Source: an uncultured Porphyromonas sp. (GTDB taxonomy: Bacteria; Bacteroidota; Bacteroidia; Bacteroidales; Porphyromonadaceae). Taken from it: 11,543 nt of DNA. Under the pieces are notes generated by a model. It saw only the letters and a list, made by a program, of their open reading frames with translations. It made no database searches and was not told the DNA's origin. A program made the position numbers and the translations under genes. Positions within the stretch are counted from its first letter, which is position 1. The number at the start of each line of letters is the position of its first letter. The stretch spans positions 1-11,543 of the forward strand of contig CAMFNC010000009.1 in the NCBI GenBank assembly GCA_945965245.1, in the 5' to 3' direction. Shown piece after piece: positions 1-5,682 of this stretch.

Positions 1-365
1 CCGCAAGTACTGCCGCCGCCGATGCAGCTTTGGACATCCTGCTCAATGAACCGGAGCGTGTACAAAGTCTTCAAGAAAAAACGAACTACTGCCTGCGCAC
101 CCTCAGTGAATATGGTTTTGAAATCGGGAATACCTCCACTCCAATTATCCCGTTATTTATTCGTGACAATAACCTAACATTTCAAATTACACGCGAACTC
201 TTTGAAGAAGGACTTTTTGTTAATCCTGTAGTAGCTCCGGCAGTGGCTCCTGGCAGCACTCTCATCAGGTTTTCATTGATGGCCACGCATACCTATGAGC
301 AATTGGACTTTGGCATCGAAAAGCTGGTCAAAATATTCCGAAAGCATCATCTCATTCCGGATTGA
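1..365 (+). CDS. Serine palmitoyltransferase-like PLP enzyme, C-terminal part (5' end outside window)
   Basis: The reading frame is open from base 3 to the TGA at 363-365, giving about 120 residues with no in-window start, so this is the 3' end of a longer gene. The visible part matches the C-terminal small domain of the alpha-oxoamine synthase family (serine palmitoyltransferase, 8-amino-7-oxononanoate synthase, 2-amino-3-ketobutyrate CoA ligase). These fold-type I PLP enzymes condense an acyl-CoA with an amino acid, releasing CO2. The family signature is the stretch FVNPVVAPAVAPGSTLIRFS followed by LMATHT, which in the family includes the arginine that holds the substrate carboxylate. The wording of this stretch is, to my recollection, closest to Bacteroidetes serine palmitoyltransferases, which start sphingolipid synthesis. 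The PLP lysine and catalytic His lie outside the window, so the substrate cannot be settled. The gene converges on trmD and shares a hairpin terminator with it. Family is fairly sure; the serine palmitoyltransferase assignment is moderate. Confidence 0.72.
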   Translation, partial: ASTAAADAALDILLNEPERVQSLQEKTNYCLRTLSEYGFEIGNTSTPIIPLFIRDNNLTFQITRELFEEGLFVNPVVAPAVAPGSTLIRFSLMATHTYEQLDFGIEKLVKIFRKHHLIPD

Positions 366-397
366 TAATTCACTCTGACTGCATACTATATTAAGGA

Positions 398-442
398 AAA
401 ACGCGCATCTTTGGTGGCAAGCCATACAGAGATGCACGTTTT
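398..442. terminator. Bidirectional hairpin between the SPT-like gene and trmD
   Basis: The arms AAAACG-c-GCATCT (398-410) and AGATGC-a-CGTTTT (430-442) pair with a single internal C/A mismatch, leaving a 19-nt loop that itself contains a small TGG/CCA stem. The A-run on one side and T-run on the other suit termination in both directions. It lies 33 nt after the stop of the plus-strand gene and 13 nt past the stop of minus-strand trmD. Confidence 0.75.
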
Positions 443-454
443 ATTTTATTGGAT

Positions 455-1132
455 TTATTCGTCAAGAAGGTCGGGACGCAAACGGCGGGTTCGCTCCAAA
501 GCCTGATTCATTCGCCACTCGGCTATCTTGGCCTCATGACCGCTGAGCAAAATCTCCGGCACTTTCCAACCTTTATATTCGGCCGGACGGGAGTAAATGG
601 GCGGTGCCAACAAATTGTCCTGAAAGGTATCATTGAGTGCACTTCCCGCATCGCCAATAGCGCCCGGTATCAAGCGCACCACGGCATCCGCCATTACTGC
701 CGCAGCCAGCTCGCCACCCGTAAGCACGTAATCGCCGATGGAAATCTCACGGGTAATCAGATGGTCGCGCACCCTCTGGTCTATTCCCTTGTAATGCCCG
801 CAGAGTATCATGATATTGCCCAATAAACTCAACTCATTGGCCATGGGTTGGCAAAACTTCTCACCATCGGGTGATGTGTAGATAATTTCATCATATTCCC
901 GCTCCGCCTTCAGGGCACCGATACAACGCTCTATCGGCTCCACACCCATCACCATACCGGGTTCGCCGCCAAAGGGGTAATCATCTACGCGCCGCCAGCG
1001 GTTTGTGCTATAATCTCGCAATTGGTGCAAATGTATCTCCACCAGTCCTTTGGCCTGCGCTCTGGCCAAAATGGAGGTATTCAAAGTGCCCTCTATCATT
1101 TCGGGCAAAACAGTGATAATATCAATCCTCAC
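455..1132 (-). CDS. trmD: tRNA (guanine-N1)-methyltransferase TrmD
   Basis: TrmD puts the N1-methyl group on G37 of tRNAs that read codons starting with C or certain other bases, using S-adenosylmethionine; the mark prevents +1 frameshifting. The 225-residue product is of usual length. It shows the family's PFGGEPGMVM segment (53-62) and both strands of the SAM-binding trefoil knot: LCGHYKGIDQR (110-120) and SIGDYVLTGGE (131-141). The NDTF segment places D168 at the position of the catalytic Asp (E. coli D169), followed by LLSGHEAKI (195-203). Family members more often have CGRYEG; the HYK version is a variation that keeps the knot. The start is GTG at 1132, chosen because the protein then begins MRIDIITVLPEM as the family does. 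The gene is alone here, not in the rpsP-rimM-trmD-rplS operon of many bacteria. It is transcribed divergently from rsmE, and I found no convincing promoter for it. Confidence 0.97.
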   Translation of the reverse strand: MRIDIITVLPEMIEGTLNTSILARAQAKGLVEIHLHQLRDYSTNRWRRVDDYPFGGEPGMVMGVEPIERCIGALKAEREYDEIIYTSPDGEKFCQPMANELSLLGNIMILCGHYKGIDQRVRDHLITREISIGDYVLTGGELAAAVMADAVVRLIPGAIGDAGSALNDTFQDNLLAPPIYSRPAEYKGWKVPEILLSGHEAKIAEWRMNQALERTRRLRPDLLDE

Positions 1133-1198
1133 GAGGTGTCAAAAGATAAATAATGAAAAAAAACATTAATTGATGAGGTAAAGGTAAGATATATTGCT

Positions 1199-1206
1199 TA
1201 TTTTTG
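1199..1206 (+). promoter_or_regulatory. Candidate promoter -7 element for rsmE-pycB
   Basis: TATTTTTG matches the Bacteroidetes -7 consensus TAnnTTTG exactly and would give a start near 1212 and a leader of about 30 nt before the ATG at 1242. No good TTTG -33 element sits at the normal 19-21 nt distance, so the call is tentative. A second imperfect match, TATTATTG at 1229-1236, lies too close to the start codon to be preferred. Confidence 0.42.
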
Positions 1207-1241
1207 AGATTAAATAATGGCGTTTAGGTATTATTGGCACA

Positions 1242-1988
1242 ATGAAAAGTATGACTGACCTGCCTCTTTTTTATGCTCCGGGCATAAAAAAGGAACTTTG
1301 TTTGCCTCCAGAAGAGAGCAAACATTGCTTGCGCGTGATGCGCAAAGAGGTGGGTGATACCATCAAGATAACCGATGGGCAGGGTTATTTCCACATTGTG
1401 CATATTGATGAAGTCGATAGAAAGAAGGACATTTGCCGTGTGGCAATGGAAGACTCTTTCGCATGGCAAAAGCCATGGTTCGGTAATCTGACCTTGGCCG
1501 TCAGTCCCACCAAAAATGCTGACCGCATGGTATGGTTCATCGAAAAGGCGGTGGAAGTGGGCGTGGATAAGATAGTATTGCTGCGCACCGCACATTCAGA
1601 GCGCAAGCACTCCCATGCAGAGCGACTGGAGCGCGTGGCCGTAAGTGCTATGAAGCAGTCACTCAAGGCCATGCTTCCCACCCTGCAGGTGGATGTGCCT
1701 TTCGATAAATTCATTTCGGACGGACAGCCTCAAGGTGCAAAGTTGATAGCGCATTGCGTGGACGAAATCTCCCTGCCGCCGAGGCAACTGCTTCACCATT
1801 TGTATTCGGGAGGCGATGCCACAGTAATGATTGGGCCGGAAGGCGATTTTACCCTGCAAGAGGTGCAAGCAGCCATCACAAACGGATTTGCCGGTATCAC
1901 ACTGGGCGAATGCAGACTGCGAACCGAAACGGCGGCATTGGCAGCATTGCAATGGCTTCATACATTGTCCATGATAAATAACCTATAA
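1242..1988 (+). CDS. rsmE: 16S rRNA (uracil-1498-N3)-methyltransferase RsmE
   Basis: RsmE methylates N3 of U1498 in 16S rRNA within the assembled 30S subunit, using S-adenosylmethionine. The 248-residue product has an N-terminal PUA-like RNA-binding part (about 1-75) and a SPOUT knot domain. Visible hallmarks are AVSPTKNADRMVWFIEKAVE (86-105), the RTAHSER segment (115-121), AMKQSLK (136-142), the SAM-site motif MIGPEGDF (196-203) and LGECRLRTETAALAAL (221-236). An ATG nine bases downstream, at 1251, could equally be the start: the protein would then begin MTDLPLFYAPGI, closer to the usual beginning near the LFY motif, so the first three residues are uncertain. The stop is 32 bp before the carboxyltransferase gene with no terminator between them, so the two are probably co-transcribed although they share no pathway. 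Confidence 0.95.
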   Translation: MKSMTDLPLFYAPGIKKELCLPPEESKHCLRVMRKEVGDTIKITDGQGYFHIVHIDEVDRKKDICRVAMEDSFAWQKPWFGNLTLAVSPTKNADRMVWFIEKAVEVGVDKIVLLRTAHSERKHSHAERLERVAVSAMKQSLKAMLPTLQVDVPFDKFISDGQPQGAKLIAHCVDEISLPPRQLLHHLYSGGDATVMIGPEGDFTLQEVQAAITNGFAGITLGECRLRTETAALAALQWLHTLSMINNL

Positions 1989-1993
1989 CCGTA

Positions 1994-2014
1994 TATATTA
2001 ATAGTGTTAATATA
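1994..2014. repeat. AT-only inverted repeat just before the carboxyltransferase start
   Basis: TATATTAA (1994-2001) and TTAATATA (2007-2014) are a perfect 8-bp inverted repeat around a 5-nt loop, ending 6 nt before the ATG at 2021. It could be an operator or a weak hairpin at the ribosome-binding region; being purely A/T it may also be chance. Confidence 0.35.
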
Positions 2015-2020
2015 AAGCTT

Positions 2021-3880
2021 ATGAAAAAAGAGATTAAATTCAGCTTGGTGTACCGCGATATGTGGCAGTCATCAGGCAAGTACCAACCTCGCGTAGATCA
2101 GCTGCGCAAAATCGCTCCCTTGTTTGTGGAGATGGGCTGCTTTGCCCGTGTGGAAACCAATGGTGGCGCTTTCGAACAGGTAAACCTGCTCTATGGTGAA
2201 AACCCCAACCGTGCCGTTCGTGAATTTACAGGCATCCTGCATAAAGCCGGCATCCAAACTCACATGTTGGATCGCGGTCTGAATGGTTTGCGCATGTATC
2301 CCGTTCCAGCCGACGTGCGCCGTCTGATGTATCACGTCAAGCATGCCCAGGGTGTCGATATCACACGTATATTCGACGGTCTGAATGACCCGCGCAACAT
2401 TATCCCCTCTATCAAATACGCACTGGAAGCCGGCATGATACCTCAGGCCACCTTGTGTATCACCCACTCACCCGTTCACACCATCGAGTACTACTCCACT
2501 CTGGCAGACAAGCTCATCGAAGCCGGTGCCAGCGAAATCTGCTTGAAGGATATGGCCGGTGTGGGTCGTCCTCGCTTCCTCGGTGATTTGGTTAAGGACA
2601 TCAAGACCAAACATCCCGAAATCATTATCCAATATCACGGTCACACCGGCCCTGGTTTCTCCGTGGCTTCCATGCTCGAAGTTTGCGAAGCCGGTGCCGA
2701 CATTCTGGACGTGGCCATGGAGCCGCTGTCATGGGGAAAAGTGCACCCGGACGTAATCACCATCCGCGAAATGCTGCATGATGCCGGATTCCAAGTGCCC
2801 GAAATCAACATGAATGCTTATATGAAAGCTCGCGCCCTGACGCAAGAATTCATGGATGACTTCCTCGGTTACTTTATCAACCCCTCCAACAAGCACATGT
2901 CTTCACTGCTCATCAGTTGCGGTCTGCCCGGCGGTATGATGGGTTCTATGATGGCCGACCTCAAGGGCGTACACGCCGGTATCAACATGTTCCTGCGTGG
3001 CAAAGGCGAACCCGAGCTTTCCATCGACGACCTCTTGGTTAAGCTCTTCGACGAAGTAAGCTATGTATGGCCTCGCTTCGGCTATCCTCCTTTGGTTACA
3101 CCGTTTAGTCAATATGTCAAGAATGTGGCTTTGATGAACGTATATAACTTGGTTCGCGGCGAAGGTCGTTGGCAAGCCATTGACCAGAATACCTGGAACA
3201 TGATTTTGGGTAAGAGTGGTCGTCTGCCCGGCGCACTTGATCCTGAAATCATTGCTTTGGCCAAAGAAAAAGGCTACGAATTTTCCGACGAAGATCCGCA
3301 GGGCAACTATCCCGATGCTCTGGATGAATATCGCAAGGAAATGGACGAGAACGGATGGGAATACGGACCCGATGACGAAGAACTCTTCGAATTGGCCATG
3401 CACGACCGTCAATATCGCGACTTCAAGAGCGGCATAGCCAAGCAACGCTTCGAGGAGGAGTTGGACAAGGCCAAGACCGATGCCCTCGTGAAGCAAGGCT
3501 ACAACGAAGCCGATGCACTCAAAATCAAACGCGCCGGCACCGAACCCATCGAATCACCTGTTAGCGGCACGATTATTTGGGAAGTGGATTTGGAAGACAA
3601 ATCTGTGGCTCCTGCCATCGGCAGCAAGATTCTGACCGATCAACCTCTGTGCCACATCCAAACACCGGCAGGCTACATTCAGGAAGTTACCTCTAACTTT
3701 ACCGGTCGCGTGACCGAAGTATTGGCACAAGGCGCCACCGTGCGCAAGGGCGATGCACTGATATATGTGCGCCCTGCCGAGCAAGAAGAAGTATGGCAGT
3801 GCCCCAAAGAGCAAAAATTGGTTCGCGTGGAAGACACCGACCCCAAGAAAGTTCATATCAAAAGCCACTTCGCTCACTAA
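2021..3880 (+). CDS. Pyruvate/oxaloacetate carboxyltransferase (PycB/OadA-like) with lysine-less biotinyl-like tail
   Basis: The 619-residue protein is a carboxyltransferase of the oxaloacetate decarboxylase alpha / pyruvate carboxylase B family, which moves CO2 between oxaloacetate/pyruvate and biotin. Residues about 1-300 form the metal-dependent barrel: D13 in YRDMWQS, K176 in CLKDMAG (the usual carbamylated lysine) and H206/H208 in YHGH supply the expected metal and active-site ligands. Residues about 300-490 are the conserved carboxylase domain, with LPGGMMGSM (302-310) and PPLVTPFSQYV (356-366). The tail (about 510-585) looks like a biotinyl domain: SPVSGTI at its start and FTGRVTEVLAQGATVRKGDAL at its second half. 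However, where EAMKM should be it reads HIQTPAGYIQ (545-554), without any lysine, so it cannot carry biotin in the normal way. No biotin carboxylase, OadB or OadG gene is nearby. It probably acts with a separate biotin carrier, or has another activity. Function is sure at family level only. Confidence 0.85.
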   Translation: MKKEIKFSLVYRDMWQSSGKYQPRVDQLRKIAPLFVEMGCFARVETNGGAFEQVNLLYGENPNRAVREFTGILHKAGIQTHMLDRGLNGLRMYPVPADVRRLMYHVKHAQGVDITRIFDGLNDPRNIIPSIKYALEAGMIPQATLCITHSPVHTIEYYSTLADKLIEAGASEICLKDMAGVGRPRFLGDLVKDIKTKHPEIIIQYHGHTGPGFSVASMLEVCEAGADILDVAMEPLSWGKVHPDVITIREMLHDAGFQVPEINMNAYMKARALTQEFMDDFLGYFINPSNKHMSSLLISCGLPGGMMGSMMADLKGVHAGINMFLRGKGEPELSIDDLLVKLFDEVSYVWPRFGYPPLVTPFSQYVKNVALMNVYNLVRGEGRWQAIDQNTWNMILGKSGRLPGALDPEIIALAKEKGYEFSDEDPQGNYPDALDEYRKEMDENGWEYGPDDEELFELAMHDRQYRDFKSGIAKQRFEEELDKAKTDALVKQGYNEADALKIKRAGTEPIESPVSGTIIWEVDLEDKSVAPAIGSKILTDQPLCHIQTPAGYIQEVTSNFTGRVTEVLAQGATVRKGDALIYVRPAEQEEVWQCPKEQKLVRVEDTDPKKVHIKSHFAH

Positions 3881-3901
3881 GCTAAGTAGCCACTAATCAA
3901 A

Positions 3902-3935
3902 AACCCCGAAAGCTGCCCATGCAACTTTCGGGGTT
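3902..3935. terminator. Strong bidirectional terminator between the carboxyltransferase gene and miaB
   Basis: AACCCCGAAAG (3902-3912) pairs perfectly with CTTTCGGGGTT (3925-3935). Inside the stem, TGC (3914-3916) and GCA (3921-3923) pair after one mismatch. On the minus strand the stem runs straight into a T-run (complement of the A-run at 3899-3903), ideal for ending miaB. On the plus strand a looser C/T-rich stretch follows. Confidence 0.9.
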
Positions 3936-3956
3936 CCCGTTTCCTTTCCTTTCGGT

Positions 3957-5285
3957 TCAATCTTCCACAGGATGTCCCAATAGCGTGGCAGAAGAAGCTG
4001 AGTCTATCTGTACCTGCACATACTGCCCCACACGGTAGCCTTTTTTATCGAAGATAACCACCTTATTTTGCTGTGTGCGACCGAAGAGTTGTTCGCGCGA
4101 ACGCTTACTGAAGCCCTCTACCAGCACTTCAAAAGTTTTACCCACATCTCTCCGATTACTTTCCAAACTCAACTCATTTTGCAGTTCTATCATCTCCGAA
4201 AGTCTGCGCAGCTTTACTTCCTCCGGCACATTGTCTGCTAAATTCTTGGCCGCATACGTGCCGGGACGTTCGGAATACTTGAACATAAACGAACTGTCAA
4301 ATCCCACCTCACGCATCAGTCGCAACGTATCCTGAAAGTCTTCCTCGCTTTCGTCATGAAATCCGCAGAAAAGGTCTGAACTGATGGCGCAATCGGGGAT
4401 AATGCGGTGAATAGCCTCCACACGGTTCAGATACCATTCTCGCGTATAGTTGCGCTTCATCAGCTTGAGTACACGGTTGCTACCCGACTGTGCCGGCAAG
4501 TGAATATGATTGCAGATATTGCGATGCTTAGCCATCATGGTTATGGTATCATCGTCCATATCCTTGGGGTGAGGCGATGTAAATCGGATACGCATCTCCG
4601 GTACTGAGGCAGCCACCGTATCCAGCAATTCGGCAAACGAGACCACATGATCACCCTGTTTATAGGCATACGAATTAACATTCTGCCCCAGCAAAGTTAC
4701 TTCGCGGTAATTCTTGTCACGCAAATCCAGCACCTCGCGCACGATACTATCTATTTCGCGACTGCGCTCTCGACCACGGGTATAAGGCACAATACAGTAG
4801 GTACAGAAATTATTGCATCCGCGCATAATGGACACAAATCCGGAAATATGCACTCCTCCGATTTTCAGCGGCATCACATCCTTATAAGTTTCCTGCGTCG
4901 ATAGCTCCACATTGATAGCCTTTTCGCCGCGCTCCACTGCCCCAATCAGATTGGGCAAATCCAAATAACTATCCGGACCAACGACTAAATCCACATGATG
5001 ATTGCGGATAAGCTCGTCCTGCACACGCTCTGCCATACAACCCAATACCCCGATAGCCATCTTGCGACCGGACTTACGACGCAGCGCATTATAATATTCC
5101 AGCCGATTCAGCACCTTCTGCTCGGCATTGTCGCGCACCGAGCAGGTATTAATCAAAATGGCGTGAGCCTCGTCAGGATTTTCGGTCAGCGCATATCCAT
5201 CCATCTGCATGATGGATGCCACTACCTCACTGTCTGCCACGTTCATTTGACATCCGTAAGTCTCAATATAGAGTAATTTATCCAT
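3957..5285 (-). CDS. miaB: tRNA-2-methylthio-N6-dimethylallyladenosine synthase MiaB
   Basis: MiaB is the radical-SAM methylthiotransferase that adds a 2-methylthio group to i6A37 in tRNAs reading UNN codons. The 442-residue protein has all three expected parts. The N-terminal UPF0004 domain carries C12 (GCQMN), C48 (NTCSVR) and C83 (LGCMAE), which bind one [4Fe-4S] cluster. The radical-SAM domain has C157, C161 and C164 in RGCNNFCTYC, followed by IVPYTRGRERSR, LLGQNVNSY (198-206) and FTSPHPKDM (235-243). The C-terminal TRAM RNA-binding domain runs from about 379 to 439. The QNVNSY wording and close match throughout favour MiaB over RimO or MtaB. The ATG at 5285 gives the normal MiaB start. 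The gene stands alone, convergent with the carboxyltransferase gene and divergent from the CoA-transferase; I found no clear promoter for it in the 5286-5400 stretch. Full length, no oddities. Confidence 0.97.
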   Translation of the reverse strand: MDKLLYIETYGCQMNVADSEVVASIMQMDGYALTENPDEAHAILINTCSVRDNAEQKVLNRLEYYNALRRKSGRKMAIGVLGCMAERVQDELIRNHHVDLVVGPDSYLDLPNLIGAVERGEKAINVELSTQETYKDVMPLKIGGVHISGFVSIMRGCNNFCTYCIVPYTRGRERSREIDSIVREVLDLRDKNYREVTLLGQNVNSYAYKQGDHVVSFAELLDTVAASVPEMRIRFTSPHPKDMDDDTITMMAKHRNICNHIHLPAQSGSNRVLKLMKRNYTREWYLNRVEAIHRIIPDCAISSDLFCGFHDESEEDFQDTLRLMREVGFDSSFMFKYSERPGTYAAKNLADNVPEEVKLRRLSEMIELQNELSLESNRRDVGKTFEVLVEGFSKRSREQLFGRTQQNKVVIFDKKGYRVGQYVQVQIDSASSATLLGHPVED

Positions 5286-5377
5286 GCCTTTTGTTCTTTA
5301 GTTTTTTTACCTAATGTCGGCTAAGAACTTATTAATTATTAAAATGTACCAAAACAACCATTTTTATGGGCGGAATG

Positions 5378-5409
5378 TTTGGTTATGTCTGTTGTCTATT
5401 CTATCTTTG
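5378..5409 (+). promoter_or_regulatory. Promoter P1 (Bacteroidetes type) for a short terminated transcript
   Basis: A -33 element TTTG (5378-5381) is followed after 20 nt by TATCTTTG (5402-5409), an exact match to the -7 consensus TAnnTTTG with normal spacing. Transcription would start at about 5414-5417. Confidence 0.72.
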
Positions 5410-5414
5410 TATCC

Positions 5415-5492
5415 GAAAAAGGTAAGATTTTTCATAGTTAAGGTTTTGGTTAAATAGGTTGGAGCAAGCCGGGAGGTTTGCTCCCCTTTTTT
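5415..5492 (+). ncRNA. Candidate small RNA or attenuated leader, about 78 nt
   Basis: The stretch runs from the predicted start of promoter P1 to the T-run of an intrinsic terminator. It would fold a 5' hairpin, GAAAAA (5415-5420) with TTTTTC (5428-5433), then a U/G-rich single-stranded region (about 5434-5460), then the terminator stem. No ATG occurs in it, so it is unlikely to encode a peptide. It lies on the same strand as the CoA-transferase, whose own promoter is downstream of the terminator. It may therefore be an independent small RNA, or a leader in which read-through would add to CoA-transferase expression. I recognise no known RNA family. Confidence 0.5.
5461..5492 (+). terminator. 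Intrinsic terminator of the P1 transcript
   Basis: GGAGCAAGCC (5461-5470) pairs with GGTTTGCTCC (5475-5484), ten pairs including one G-U, closed by a GGGA tetraloop of the GNRA type. Two C's and a six-T run (5487-5492) follow. There is no T-run on the other strand, so it acts on plus-strand transcripts only. Confidence 0.88.
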
Positions 5493-5528
5493 ATCATCCG
5501 GCTCATTATACATCGCACATTCGTATTG

Positions 5529-5560
5529 TTGTTCATTGTAGATTAAAATCTATATCTTTG
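5529..5560 (+). promoter_or_regulatory. Promoter P2 for the CoA-transferase, with inverted repeat abutting the -7 element
   Basis: TTG (5529-5531) lies 21 nt before TATCTTTG (5553-5560), an exact TAnnTTTG match; the predicted start is near 5566, leaving a leader of about 117 nt. The spacer ends with a palindrome TAGATT-AA-AATCTA (5539-5552) that touches the -7 element, a position suited to a repressor or activator site. Confidence 0.7.
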
Positions 5561-5592
5561 AGCTACAAAAGTAAATAAACTTACCCATTAGC

Positions 5593-5620
5593 ATCCGAAA
5601 AGGACTAAAAAACCTTTTGG
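5593..5620 (+). promoter_or_regulatory. Hairpin in the CoA-transferase leader
   Basis: AAAAGG (5598-5603) can pair with CCTTTT (5613-5618), plus a C-G pair outside one mismatch, around a 9-nt A-rich loop. It starts with ATCCGAAAAGG, nearly repeating ATCCGAAAAAGG at 5411-5422 in the P1 transcript. It is weak and lacks a T-run, so it is not a terminator; any regulatory role is a guess. Confidence 0.3.
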
Positions 5621-5682
5621 AGAACAATAAAACAGACGTAGGATTTATTCTAATCTAAAATATCACAAATCAGTAGTTCACT

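Larger units (their letters stand above)
5286..5682. other. 397-bp divergent intergenic region with two promoters and one internal terminator
   Basis: This non-coding stretch separates miaB (minus) from the CoA-transferase (plus). Its AT-rich left part (5286-5377) shows nothing firm. From 5378 rightwards it holds a promoter, a hairpin, a strong intrinsic terminator, a second promoter with an inverted repeat abutting its -7 element, and a leader of about 117 nt. No plausible protein start followed by a meaningful frame was seen in it. Confidence 0.75.

Noticed and set aside
449..826. 125-residue plus-strand frame opposite trmD
   Set aside because: Lies entirely inside trmD on the other strand, has no family resemblance, and trmD's motifs are unambiguous.
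1229..1236. TATTATTG as the rsmE promoter -7 element
   Set aside because: Imperfect match, and the transcript would start at or after the start codon; the exact match at 1199-1206 fits better.
2903..3496. 197-residue minus-strand frame inside the carboxyltransferase gene
   Set aside because: Shadow of a well-conserved coding region; no promoter or recognisable motif.
5461..5682. Riboswitch upstream of the CoA-transferase
   Set aside because: I cannot match the hairpins to any riboswitch class (no cobalamin, TPP, SAM or glycine core), so only a small RNA or generic leader is proposed.
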